64,000 nucleotides of DNA from Quillaja saponaria (lineage: Eukaryota; Streptophyta; Magnoliopsida; Fabales; Quillajaceae). The DNA is taken from positions 14,451,528-14,515,527 of the forward strand of contig CM055614.1 in the NCBI GenBank assembly GCA_029379385.1, read 5' to 3'. This document shows, in pieces, positions 12,082-25,178 of this stretch (the stretch's first letter is position 1; every line of letters begins with the position of its first letter). The notes beneath the pieces were generated by a model. The model was not told the origin of the DNA. It made no database searches and worked only from the letters and a program-made list of their open reading frames with translations. Position numbers and translations under genes: made by a program.

Positions 12082-15000
12082 CTACAAGTCTGAGATGGGT
12101 TTTGTTTTGAAGAACTTCGAAACTGCCTGATAGAGATTCTCTTCCTCAAAGGGCTTTGAAACATAGCCATCCATCCCACATTTCAGGCATTCATCATATG
12201 TGGCATGAATTACATCAGCTGTCATGGCTAATATTGGCAAGTGCCACTCATCTTTTCTCGCAGTTCCTTCGACAGTGTATCCATGGTTTATCTGCTCATT
12301 CTCTGTCCTCTCCATCAGCCGGATATGGCGGGTTGCTTCAAACCTGCAGGAGAAGAAAATTTTCTAAATCAAATACTCCATGAAATGATCCTGGCATATG
12401 AATTAAATTTAGACAACAGCAGTGTCAACATCTCATTAACATGAATCAACAGCATGTTGTGCTTTTCAAAGTGAGAAAAAGATAAATGAAATGGATCTTA
12501 TGTATTGCAGGATCTAAGCTACCATTCCACATACCATGAGATACCATTTCATAGATTAGATGCTTCAAGGGAACTTCTATCTTTTAAAAAATGCTGAAGA
12601 TTTTTCTTTTTTCTAGGGCACGGGGAAGGGTGGGATAGCAATAAAAAGAAAAATTCATCCAAAACCTTAAGTCCCGGAAATAGGTTTAATCTCTTGCACA
12701 CGACAGACACAGACACAAACCCATTGATATTGTCTACATAGACAAAGCACATGCTCTTCTTTCCATGAGTAAAGCTCTAATACAATGATAATGTAAATGA
12801 AGTATGTTTCCAAAAAGCTTAAGATTGACAGGTAAGCCCTGGAAGAGGTCTATCAAGATTTGTTGACAATTTATATGGTGCCATACCATAGCTATTCTAA
12901 CTCGGGAAAAGAAGCATAAGAGGTGAAATGAGTTATGTATAGATTTAGATGCTCTACTTCATTTTGGTTAGGTCATGCTTCACTCCATGAACTTAGAACT
13001 TGCAAGAACACACAGCATCCTTGCAAATATATTACAAATTACAATACTGAATACTTTGTGTATTCCTCTGCTATTAGGGGGTTCATATCATGGAGCTGCT
13101 ACAGAGAGCACAACAATCATACTGCGCCAACATGTTATAGTACTTTATTCTGAATTAGTTAACATAACAGACAATCTTGCCACTTGGCTGTAATTAACAA
13201 ATAATAACTAGGGTTGCATTCCAATTATATTTTGGGTATAACATGACAGGTTTATATTTTCTACTGAGCCATTCCACTTTCCAGATTTGGATTAACCAAA
13301 TCTGTTGCAGTGTTTGGAATTATTTTGATTATTCTTTTCTGGTTTATTTGTGCTTCTTCATTAGGGATGTAGGTTGTTGTGGATTTTGGTCTTGCTTTAG
13401 GGTCATTATTGGAATTCTTAGTGTGATTTCTATGGGATGTGGATTGTTTGATTGCTCTTTTTTAAGCTTGGGTTTAATAAAAACACTTTATGCTGTTGGT
13501 GAAAGAAAAACAGCGCCCCCCCCCCCCCCCCCCAAAATATTCCCCACAGCAAAAAAAGACATAAAAGCCTCCCAACTTGGGATTGTAGAAATTTGAATAT
13601 CTCTCTAGTTTTGGATTTATTATACCATGAATGCATAAAACCTTAAACAACTAAGGGGTTAGAAATGCATCCTATACGGACTAACCACTTTTTCTCTTTC
13701 ACTCTTCAGTTAGTTTCCCACTAGAACAAGGTTGTTAATGAGGTCACAAAACATTAGATCATCAACGATTTACATGAGTTAGAAGATTTCAGCATAGTTT
13801 CATCCAAAAAGTTGGGTGTTAATGGTTCCATCCAAAAATTAAGTTTTTCTAGAAAAAAAAAAGATTTAAAATGGTTAATTACTCCGATCTAGTGATTTTC
13901 ACAAGTGCATTCTTATTTACTCCAATCTAGCGACACACTAGTTTACAGAAGTAACTTTAAACTAGGCACCTCAATTATATTATATTTTCATAAAAGAACC
14001 TTAAGTTTTTAAAATTATGGATGTGAGTTTCATTCTAAAGAGTTGTTTGTTATCAGACTTTTTTTTCTTTACTATGTATCAATTGAAGTATAAAACCATT
14101 TTCTTTTGTACTTATGGTTCCATTCACTTCCACACCTTAAATACTCTATAAATCCATAAAAATGAAAAGGTCTATAAAATAAACTTAGACACACATCAAC
14201 TAAATTTTGATCATATTAAAGTTTTCTAATTTTTAATCATATTAAAAAAAAATCTCTTGGACATATCTTAAAGACATACCCGTCCATTTCTGGCATCTGA
14301 ATATCCATGAAGCAGGCATCAAAATTGTGAGGCAATTGAAGCTTAATGAGTGCAGTTTTTCCACTACCTGCGCATTCTACATGCGCTCCAAACTTTTTCA
14401 AAGCACCTGCAGCAACCCTCTGGTTTACCAGATTGTCATCAACCACCAAAATTTTCTTCCCACAAAGAAGGCTTTGTAGAAAAGTAGATCCATTAGGTAT
14501 GCCTTTTCCTTGCTGCATCTGCTTCCTCATCCCCAGCACTTGCTGAAGACAAGCAGCCACCATACTTGCTCTCAGAGGTTTCATGATCACAGTATCAGCA
14601 AAACCTGAGGCCTTAGCTTTATCAAATTCAGCTTTGTTAATACTGGTTGCAAGAAGGATCAACTTGGGCAACTTAAGTACATGCCCGTTCTGATTCCAGT
14701 CCAGCTGCCGTATATTTAAGCTCCCATCCTCATCAGAAATCCATGAATCCTTTTCGATTAAAATAAAATCATGATGGGATGAATTTCTGCCATACTCAAG
14801 AAGTTTCACTCAGTAAACTTAACCACACATAAATTCATCTTATAAAACTAATCAAATATATGGCAGTTTTACAGATGTCCATAGGTTATGGGTATGATGT
14901 TTTCACGTTGTGTTTGGTTTGAAGAGTCATTAGCAGAAAAACTCAGTGTATAGCAATATGGGCATTTAAGTCAGCAGAAGCATTAATTATATATTCTAGT

Positions 15001-18000
15001 AAATCAATATTTACTATTTCCAAAAGGAAAATATTAGAGGACATTATTTAACTGAACAAATCAGAAGAGATACATAGATAATCAGAAATGAAAAAACTGA
15101 AAACACATCCTTTTCTACTTATTAGCTTGATGATTAGTTTATCCAACCAAGTAGACTGAACAGAAAAGGATGCACTCTTGGACGACTATGCATATTAGAT
15201 ATGACCCTGCCATATATGCCAGTTTATGTTCACATCAACACTATTATAACAAGGGGATTCCCCAGAATGGTAAGACTTACTTCATTTTACAAAAACCCTA
15301 GCACAAGTTAGATTGTACCATTATTGGATAATTCAGTCATATCATTTTTAAAATCCATCTTTCCTATCCCACATCCCCACTTCACCACTATTTTCATATT
15401 GCTTATTTTCAGTTAAACTAACAAGGAAAGCAACCTCACAAGGACTGAGCTGTGAGAGGAGTAAAGGACTAGTGTGGATAATAACAATAACAACAATGTA
15501 AAATAAACTGTAAAAATCTTGTAGTGGCAAGACTTTCAAGATGGTAATCATTCCTGAAACCACAACCATCAGAACCACCAAAAAGAAAAAATCAAAGGGA
15601 AAAATGAGTTGCTCATTAGCATATATATTCCCCCCACCCCCCTAGTTTGCCTTAAGATAACATCAGATAGAAGATAGAAATTCAACTGGAAAAATTACAG
15701 ATCTTGCTGATTTTTTTGTTGTTATTTTTCAATATCATCACAATTAGCTAGATGTTCCAGAAATAGTGTTAGAATTTACCGAGATGCCAGAGCTCCATTT
15801 TTACAACACACTGCAATTGCCATCTTGACAGTACTTGCAACTTCAACCAGTATTCCTAGTCTTTTCAAATGGTAACTAGTCACAGCAGCTCTAACAGGTT
15901 TTCCATCAACCACTATTGCTTTCAATCCTTTAAAACCAGAAGGAAGATCTTCGGAATTCAGTTTTTTCATGCCCTTGAAAGATTTTTTGTTGAACCTTCC
16001 AAAAACAGCAGTAAATGAAAATGTGCTCCCAATGTGGGGTCGGCTGAAAAAATTTATTTGACCACCCATCAGTTCAACCAGACACTTACTGATGCTCAAG
16101 CCAATACCAGTTCCTCCATAATTTCGAGAGGTCGAGCTGTCTGCTTGCATGAAGGGCATAAAAACCCTATCCTGGGCATATAAAGGAATTCCAATCCCTG
16201 TATCCTCTACACAGACCACCAAAGTAACATTCTCAGAAGCTTCACTGGTTACCATCATTTTACCTGAAGCATAAGAATATTCTTCATCGACAATTAAATG
16301 CTTGAAATTATCCCAGTTGTTCCGTTCATCAGCTGCTTCACAACCACTTAAGGTTTTAGACTGAGCACCACCAGATACAAGTACACCTTCATCTGATCTT
16401 CCATTCAAAAAAGTCTCAGAATTTCCATTTATAATCACTTTTCTGTTTTCAGCTAGATGAACCTTAACAAGTATGTGTCCTCGTTCAGTGAACTGCCAAA
16501 AGATCAATTGTGAGTAACAGTATCAAGAATTACATCAGGAAAAGAATAGATTGTTGTAAAATTGAGATATGTACTCAATATAAAGTGAAATTGTAGTTGT
16601 GGACTTCTATTTGGGCAAAAACAAATTGCAACAGTACAGTGGGAAATGAATACATGCAATTGCTTGTAATGTGAGTTAATCTGATAAATAGGAGTAACGA
16701 ATTATGGAAATTCCACTTACTTTCACAGAGTTGCCAACGAGATTTGTAATTATTTGTCTGAATCTCCCTGGATCCCCCATGACAATTTCTGGAACTTTAT
16801 CAGAAACAAACACTGCCAGCTTCACTTCCACAATCAGTAATGTATATCCAAGTTAGAAAAATCGCAATGCACCAAAATGCCAGCATCCATTGCCATTAAT
16901 GCCGCCAGAAATGTCAAAATGAACAAAGAAAAAAGCACAAAGTAAGTTTAAACATGACTTGATCAAATACATGGCAAATCATATATTATAGTAAAAAATC
17001 CTATTGAGAACTAACAAAAACACTCTATAGGCCCTTTACACTAAAGTAGACAACCAAATTAATAAACAAGACCCAAATACTTCTACTTGGTCATTATTGC
17101 AGTTCATAGCATATACCTCTAAACCCTTGTGCCTAGACTTCTCAGAAAATAAAGAAAGAACATCATCTAATATGGATCGGAGGTCAAAAGGAACAGCTTC
17201 CAGCTCTAACTTGCCAGCTTCTATCTTTGCTCGGTCAAGCACCTCATTCATTAATGCTATAAGTGCCTTCCCACAAGCTTGAGCAGTCTGAGCATAATCC
17301 CTTTGGGTTGAACTCAAATCAGTATCTAGAAGCAGAGCAAGCATTCCTGCAATAAAATACAAATTGATGATATGCTGATGAGAAAGTTTAAAGCAAATGT
17401 GGAATAGCTTAGATTTCGAGGAGAACGAAAATGAATGATTCTTAAGTTACCAAGGATGCCGTTCATGGGTGTTCTGATTTCATGAGAGACAGTAGCTAGA
17501 AACTGGCATAAGAAAACACCAATGATACAGAAATAAGAAAGCTGTTGACAGAAAAAGTGTTGAACCTTGCTTAGAAAATGTTAGAACGGTACCTGAGATT
17601 TGGCAACATCAGCTGCTTCTGCTCGGACTTTCAATTTCTGCATTTCAAGGAAGTCATCCTCTACTTTAACAATATGATTTGCAGCACTATAATAAATATA
17701 ACCCAATAATAGGCCAATTACAAAGAATAGGAATGAGAGAACAAGTGCAGTCCATGATGTTGGTGCCTTCTGATGATATCTGTTCAGAATTTAATAATAA
17801 GAATCCGCAAGAAAAGATTTTGAAAGTCCTGATCTGTCATCAAGAAAATGAACAATGGTTGGATTCACGTACCTGCATATCATATGATGTTTCCGGTATG
17901 AATCACCAAAATCAAGCTTACTCTCATGCTGAAGACACATATCACCATCTTCATATTGGTGACCATACATGATTAGGGGATTAGATGAGTTTGTGATATC

Positions 18001-20791
18001 ATATACATTAACCAAAATCACTTGATTCCCAGCAAGTTGCCCAAGTAAATTCTCCACCAGGGACTCAACATCAAATGGTCCACCAAGGTATCTGCTTCCA
18101 ATTAAATTCCATCTTACACAGCAGTTACAAAAACACATGAAGCCAGAAGAATAAAGAAATGCTTACATTATCACTAACATAATTTCTTTCCTGGCAACTA
18201 AGGGACTCAAAAGGTACAATCCAAATTACACAAACAATACAAATTTTGACATACTACTCTACCAGACATGAACTCAAACCCACGTAAAATACATACATCA
18301 TATGTAACAAGGTACATAGTGGTAGTAGTGTCACCACTCATTGATTGTGGTAGTGGCATTGACACATACACTGATGGAAATAAAACTGGTGGTATAGAAG
18401 ATATTTGTGATGTGGGGAGAGGGAAGAGGTGAGATGATGAAGTGACCATCACAAAGAACAGTGACATCTGTGGTCATGTAGGTCTAGGGAAACCAGCAGT
18501 ACAGACTAGCTGAAACAGCAGCATCAGTGATGTTTGATGAAGAAGAAATAATCACAGGTTATAGTTGTGCATTGTAATTAAGGCAACAACATAGCCAAGG
18601 GGGTGTCTTTTACCACATTTTGTCAATTGACAGTAGTATAATCATCAGTATTCTTAATAGAGAATAACAGTTCCATTAAGTCAATCTTAACTTTTCATGT
18701 GACAGTAATTAGATGAAATGACTTGTTAATCACCCAGCTTTCACTGATACAATATTATAGATTTGTAGTGCGAAATGCACTTAAAAGTTTTTGAATGCCT
18801 TGTTGAGTTACCAATTATTGCAAAAGGTCAAGTTGATATGAAGGAAGCCCAACCATGTACACCAAGCTAAACATTTGAATAATCTCCCTTGCACTTGCAC
18901 GAAACTCAATGAAACACATATGAACCAAAATAAAGAAATTACAAGACTCAAGCCGGTGACATAAACAATAAAACTCTGATACCATGTTAAACTACTAATT
19001 CACCCATTTTTGTTTGTTTTGAAAAGTGACTACCATAAGTTCATGGTTGTGTACTGAAGGTAGGCTGCATAAATTAAAGTTGATGTTTTCAATCAAACAG
19101 ACACTCAATGATGCAGAATACCTTTTATTGGGAATTTTAAGTGACACATATGTCACACAAAAGGATTCGATAAGGAAGCATCTTTGTGTATTTGTGTGTT
19201 GGAAACAAATGACAATGTTTTGCAGCGGGATGGGCATTGTTAATATATCTTGATTCTCGGATATTAATAGTATATTGATCACATCAAATGACAGAAAGAA
19301 CTCAGAAACAAAGAATTGCTTTGACAAGTATTCTCCACTAAATGCAGAAAATTTGGACACTAATTTTTTTTGTTGACGACTGATTTTTCTGACAAATTTG
19401 ATATTCCAAATACAGAAACACACGAATAGAGATAAGAAAATATAGGTGCGCAGATTATTACAACTTGGAGTGTTATTTTTAAGTGCCATCTAGTTTATTG
19501 CTAACAGAAGCTAACTGCATTAGCACTAACAACTCAAAAGAAATGATAATCATTCCTTGTAGAAATATTTTTCATTAGAGCGTGCTTTATGTTTGGTATT
19601 AAATCTCATTAGTCCCCAAATAGTACAAATTAGCAAAATTTCTTCCTCTTCAATCATTTCCAAAAATGATTTAGGCTCCTAGGTATAATGACCAATGAAT
19701 TTCCAAATTAAACTGAATCTGTTCATAATCTATAGTACTGAGATATATGAACTGAAAATTATACTATCAACAAAAGTTTACAAAGAAATAGGGCAATCCA
19801 ATACAGAAAAGAGAACACTAAGACATACCCTGCAGTTGCTTCAATACGCTCTTCCACTGTCGGGTTTGGAGGGAGTTTAGATTTGTACACAGGGAATGTC
19901 ACAACGACACCAAGATGATGAGAATCCAACAACCTGAAAGGGCTTGTCAAAACAGCTTTACCAGTAGCCCTAGCCCTTAATATGTTTTCTCGGTCCTCCT
20001 GCATAATGCAACAGAGAAATTCAGATCAAATGAAACATCATAACACCATATATGCATGTGACTAGAAATCAGAAACTTATTAAATCAGAGAAAAGGTCAC
20101 AGCTTCTGTAGCTTACCTCCCCGGACATCATGTCAAGAGATTCAAGGTAAGAGACAGTTTGCTGCACCAATATCACCGGTGCATACTCATCTCGAACCTG
20201 GGAAGGCTCATTTTCCATTGTCTTTATAGTCCATCCATGTTGCTTCTCAAAATTTTCTCTCTCCGAATCAACTACTCTTTGTGCATAGGCCACCCCATTC
20301 AGTAATGGCCGCTCAAAAGCCGTTCTGGCTGTATACTCAGCAAAAGTTTCCTGCATTTTGTTGGGGGCAGAAAAGTATAAACTATAGATACATTCAAATT
20401 TTCCTGCAACTAAGTAAAGCCTAAATGAGTTGCAAGTCAAAATCCAAGCCCAAACCTGATTAAGAGCTGATGGGTGTCTGTAGTAGTGGAAGGTTGAAAC
20501 AAGGATGGCCAAGGCGTGCACATGGTTAACGCTAACGAGAAAACGATCTTGCAGCATCCGGGCCCTTTGTTCACACATGCTACTCAGCACTTCTTTCCGC
20601 CTTACTTTGTTACCAGCATCCATAGAATAGAAAATTATCATACTGGCAATTGCAATTGCCATGACCCAAAACACCATAATTTTTGGGAGCCAATCCCTGT
20701 TGGCTGGAATAAATGCGTACCCTTTTTGAGTTCCCATTTGCTCATTCAATTTCACAGCCACAGAGTGGTAGCTTTTAGACTTCAGACCCAT
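12082..20791 (-). CDS. AHK4: cytokinin receptor histidine kinase, CRE1/AHK4/WOL type
   Basis: Membrane hybrid histidine kinase that senses cytokinin and feeds the His-Asp phosphorelay. Eleven coding exons with GT/AG borders: 20791-20456, 20350-20117, 19998-19829, 18091-17873, 17779-17593, 17502-17451, 17346-17117, 16819-16721, 16492-15780, 14786-14280, 12343-12082. They total 3009 nt, giving 1002 residues, the usual family length. Layout: TM1 about 34-57, CHASE sensor about 95-320 (LTSPFRLL with Thr208), TM2 about 328-350, H-box SHEIRTP with His389, N-box about 498-510, DTGIGIP 606-612, GGTGIGLSI 635-643, receiver-like domain from about 698, true receiver with DD863-864, Asp908, Thr957 and Lys979. 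The start is the first in-frame ATG (MGLK), as in legume CRE1/LHK1 proteins. No premature stop or frameshift was found. Signalling is from the ER or plasma membrane to AHP proteins, by family knowledge. The identification is strong; the exact paralog name depends on phylogeny. Confidence 0.96.
13516..13533. repeat. 18-base C homopolymer in a receptor-gene intron
   Basis: A run of 18 C on the plus strand (G18 in the transcript) lies in the last intron (12344-14279). The run length may be unreliable in the assembly. No coding feature overlaps it; the frames 13243-13596 and 13430-13636 are intronic shadows. Confidence 0.85.
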
Positions 20792-21540
20792 CAGCAAGAA
20801 ACCCTCTTGGCCTCTGTTCTGATTGGCTTCTTCTTCTTCTTCACCGTCCACCCCACTTCATATCTAAAGCTAAAAGGATCCCTAGAAAGTACACATACAC
20901 ATATAAGCTCACTATCTTAAAAGTACTAGAAATTTTCAGACACACTTTTCCTGATAATACTCCAAGTGAAATATTATTGAAGTATATATGGTACGAGTAC
21001 TAGCACACCCAAGCAAAGATGAAAATTTACATAAATCCTGCTGTCTCTTTCTTAAAAGCAAAACCCATTTTCAGACAAGCAAGAGAGGGGAGACAAAGAG
21101 ACCCAGACTTCGAAAGGAGGTCTCAAAGACAAGCAAGGTTCTCAAAAGATGAAAAAAAAAAAAAAAAACCCAAATTCCAAAATCCCCTTACCACACTTTA
21201 CCCAAAATGGTAATTTTCTTTTCTTTTTTTTTTTTTTTAGGAACTGGATTAAAAAAATCTGACTACTCTAATCATAGCCCTCCAAGCTAAAAATTTAGTT
21301 TTGGATTCCAGACAAAGGAAAGCATGTTCACAGTCTTTCTTCCGTATTTTAATCAAAGCTAGAGATTGACCCAAATCACACACAGCGAAGCACACAACTT
21401 ACAAGTGAATGAGAGAGATGGTGTGTTGAAAGAAACAATGTTTACCTGTGGCTTTACCTGTGGCTGTGTAGGAAAGATAAGGTGTTAGAGGTACACTGAA
21501 TAATGAGGAGCAATTTGGTTCTTCTTGATCTGAAGTTTTC
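20792..21540 (-). other. 5' leader of the receptor gene with a probable leader intron
   Basis: Upstream of the ATG at 20791 the frame stays open for 20 codons (acidic, beginning near 20851), then meets an in-frame TGA at 20860-20858. No upstream in-frame ATG exists on the genomic strand. Two possible splice donors, CACAG followed by GTAAA, lie 12 bases apart at 21458 and 21446. Acceptor-like TTTTAG and TTTAG lie at about 20877-20866. A leader intron of about 0.58 kb, spliced to the coding exon, is therefore likely. The exact borders need transcript data. Confidence 0.5.
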
Positions 21541-21569
21541 TGTATTTGTATTTTTTTTAATAGGCTTTT

Positions 21570-21577
21570 ATTTTATA
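21570..21577 (-). promoter_or_regulatory. possible TATA box of the receptor gene
   Basis: The minus strand reads TATAAAAT here, about 780 bases upstream of the ATG and about 110 bases upstream of the putative leader donor. This would place transcription initiation near 21540. A CT-rich tract at 21706-21725 lies further upstream. Assigned by position and motif only. Confidence 0.35.
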
Positions 21578-21729
21578 ACTTTTATGCTTGGTTTGATGCC
21601 TTTCCAAGGCATTAGATAAACTGAATCGAATTTTTTGGATTTTCCGAGATACGCTGTTGTCTTCCCTCACCTACATCATACATAAACTGTTTAAATAGAC
21701 CTTCCTCTCTTTCTCTCTCTCTTTCACAT

Positions 21730-24700
21730 CCACATGACACAACTCTGTCTTGGCTTTTTTTTATTATAAAAAAATAAAATATACCTAAAACATTTCATCC
21801 AAACATTGTCTCACCTCTTTCACTTTCTCTGTGTCTGTACCTCTTGATTTTTGCCATTTTAAGGTCACCATTGAAGCTGAAAGTTACAGTTTTTTTCAAT
21901 TCCAACAAATGGGTGATTAAATTGTTGAGAGCAGCTAAATTTTCCGTAAAAGTTCTCAAACGAACCGAACCCCGAATTTGTTTCACTTCACACTTTTCTG
22001 TTATTCTGAATTGTATTTTCTTTTCTATAGGATGATCAGATAATTTGATTAATATTTTTTATCACCTGGGTTTTCTTCATCCTTTTGTTAAGTTGTACTT
22101 TTCTCTCTTTATTTAGTTGAGAACAAAGGAGAGAGGAGCTGAAAATCACAATCACAAATCTCTTCGATAATGACATAGCGACAAAGTGCGGATCTTATTC
22201 CCATTTGAATTACCGGAAGACCCATATCTTAAAATTAAAGCCCATATACACCCTCGGGAAAGATAACTACCATTAGTAGTTTAGTTCATGGGATGATTTT
22301 GTTTTATTTGATTAATTAAAGTCATCATAAGTTTTTAGGTCCAAACGTGATCGTACATGACAAAGTTAGTTAGAGCCCGTATTGACGTTTTAGTCCGTAG
22401 CCCATTTGGCACGCCGCATCTAACGTAGTCTAAGGAAATTTTCTATATATGTTATTTTTAATAATTTACACATAAATATATCTTTCAAAATATAGTCACA
22501 AATGACAATTTTCAAATAATTTAAACACAATTAAAATATAACATTTTTTCCAATCGAAACACGACCTTAAATGACTTATATGTCACATTTCCTTTCTTTT
22601 TCTTGGTAGAAGAAAATTTAAATCATTTTTTGGTTTGTACACATCTTTCTTACGAGAAATTTTTTGATAGACAACGCTTAAGAGCTGCCTACCACATGTC
22701 AAAAGACTTGACTAATAAAATAATGACAAGTAATCAACCTTCACACATCATATTAATACTCATTAAATGATTCATGAATCTTATTAATGTTTTAATTTAA
22801 CATATTGATTCAATTATCTTTGCACTTAGCTATAATGGATCACCTTTGAGGTCCCTTTAAATGCAATGAGATAAAATTAGAATTAAAAATTGGACTATAT
22901 TATTTCAATTTTTCTACTTAACACGCATTATAAAATTTAAATTTAAATTTTTAACTCAATTCATAGAAATTGAGAAATAATTATAAAACATCATCAGCAA
23001 TTCTTGAACATGTATTATTCTTGCTATTTACTTATTTATAACAACATATTATGCTATAAAATTGGCTACCACCACCGAACCTCCACGACCTATTGTTGTC
23101 CTTATCTATTGGCTACTTCGCCCACCAGTAGATGGCCACCACCACCACCACTGTCACCACCACTAATGGCAAAAGTAGACATTTTACTTTTGGGGGCCAA
23201 ATCAAAATTCTTTTTATATTTATTTTTTGTTGAGAAATTCGAGTAGGTAAGTTTCTATCTAATACAAAAGTTATTCAATATCTTGTTAGTAATCATAAAT
23301 TTACTATAACACAGAATACTTTCTTTCATGTACTATTCAACTATTTTAAAATATGAATTATTATGTTTTAATAAAATTATTATATTTTAAAAAAAAATAA
23401 TGGTATTTATTTATCAAAATATAAAATGAATCTAGCATTTTTACTAAAATAGAATGTCAAGCTTAATAAATGAATAGGTACTTGAGTTTAACTTAAGTGT
23501 TAAGTATAGTTACAATTTGGATAGATTTATAAGCTTGATTACTAAAAACATGAATATAAAATCAAAAGAAAAATAAACATAAAAAATATGATATCACATT
23601 CATCCTCCTGCAATACTGAGTTAAATCCCATTAGAACTTAAACTTGGTTTTGTAATACTATTTAGAATGGTACTTATATTTATGAAAAGTATAAGTCAAT
23701 TTTTTTTATGTTTAGTTAAAAAATAAATAAAAACATGGGATGCATCGGCTCTATACTTTAAGACTTAGTTTGGTATTATTATTTTTGAGAGTGATTTTGC
23801 AAAAGCACAAGTTAAATTTTTGTTATTTTTTTTATAGTTGGTAAATATATATACATATCTAAGGTATTTATATATATATATATATATATTAGCCCCGTAT
23901 TAATGTTAGCCACATTATATTTCACATTGAAGTCATCCCATCCCAATTTTAATCACAACATGCATGCAATTATGAAAACGAGACAACATGCTCATATATG
24001 TTAACTGATTGGAACTTTTTTTTTTAATTATCTTTTAACAGAAACAAATTGGATGCTACTTTTGTTCATAGAAGATATTAATTCTTTGCTTCATCCTGAA
24101 GAACCTATTATTGATCTAGTATCTAACATGAGCAGTATCCCATGTAATTAATGCTATAAACACAGCTTTCAAGAGGAGAACACATGGTCTACTATATGTA
24201 CAAACATTTTGTTTTTAAATTTCAAAAATTTGAAAGGGTCAACACTTATAATTATAAAAATTATACTTTTAGTATATATTGTTTTTAATTTATATCATTA
24301 TTAAAAAATTTAATTTATAATTATTTGTAACTTCTTAAATAAAATAAAAAAATTTGAGAAATCAATCTTAATTAGTTTTGATATGTAACTATTGTAAATT
24401 TATAAATTTAATAATATTGAAAAAAATTAGGAAAAAAGTAAAAATCATGGAATAGTCAAACAACAATTACAATCCCTATTAATACTAAAATAAAGAAGAA
24501 TTATTAAGAAATAAGTAAAACAAAACAATAAAATAAGTACTCTATTTGAACCAAAATAACAACTAAAAAATATTTATGTAATAGCAAAAACTCATAAGCA
24601 TATTTAAGAAAATTTTTTATTAAACCACTTTTATATTCACAAACAAATAGATAAATTTAAGAAAAAAATTAAATTCAGAATTTATAAATTAATTTTTTAA

Positions 24701-24980
24701 TTCTTAAAATAGAAGAAGAATTAAAAATTAAAACAAAAATATTTTAATCATGAAAACTATACTCTTAATATATTTTTTTAATTCATAGTATTTAAAAAAA
24801 AAATTGATTTATAAATTTGATTAAAAGAAAAAAAAACAAATAATAATAAAATTATATTCACAAATTACCAATAATTCAAATTCTCAAATTTAAAATATTC
24901 TAACAATAAAACAAACACTAATAAACTAACATACATTAATATATATATTTATATCATTAACAATAATATTTTTGCAAAAA
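21730..24980. other. AT-rich intergenic DNA
   Basis: No gene was recognised. Long A/T-rich tracts and a (TA)n run near 23869-23889 are present. The phrase CTTAGTTTGGTATTATTATT near 23766 resembles a MITE end, but I found no convincing partner end. Short frames at 21795-22035 and 23004-23246 are not supported. Confidence 0.55.
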
Positions 24981-24997
24981 TTAAAAATGTACAAATC

Positions 24998-25178
24998 CCA
25001 TATACCTTTTCAGATTGCAATTCCAGTGGGTGGAAAGCGATAGTCGCAGCGACTTCCCGGCAGGGATTGCGGTGACGGTTTCGATTGGGCTGCATGGTAG
25101 AGGTGGTGGGCAGTGAAGAGAGAGAGTGTAAGGAGTCTGAAAATGAAGGGGGAAAAGAGATTTAGTGCTGATAATCAT
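24998..25178 (-). other. orphan exon-like, GC-richer patch
   Basis: This stretch is much less AT-rich than its surroundings and is open on the minus strand from an ATG at 25178. The predicted peptide is Ser/Leu/Pro-rich at its start and could be taken for an organelle transit peptide. A donor-like AAAAG followed by GTATAT lies at about 25000. No downstream exon was recognised, so it may be a gene relic, a captured first exon or chance. No function is assigned. Confidence 0.25.

Noticed and set aside
13243..13636. Frames of 117 and 68 codons around the C run
   Set aside because: They lie entirely inside the last intron of the receptor gene and depend on the homopolymer.
18207..18467. 86-codon minus-strand frame
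   Set aside because: It lies within the third intron of the receptor gene; no similarity or splice support.
18995..19489. 164-codon minus-strand frame, the longest in the receptor introns
   Set aside because: Intronic, low-complexity hydrophobic composition, and not in frame with either neighbouring exon.
23869..23890. (TA)n run as a functional element
   Set aside because: A simple microsatellite in AT-rich DNA with no associated structure.
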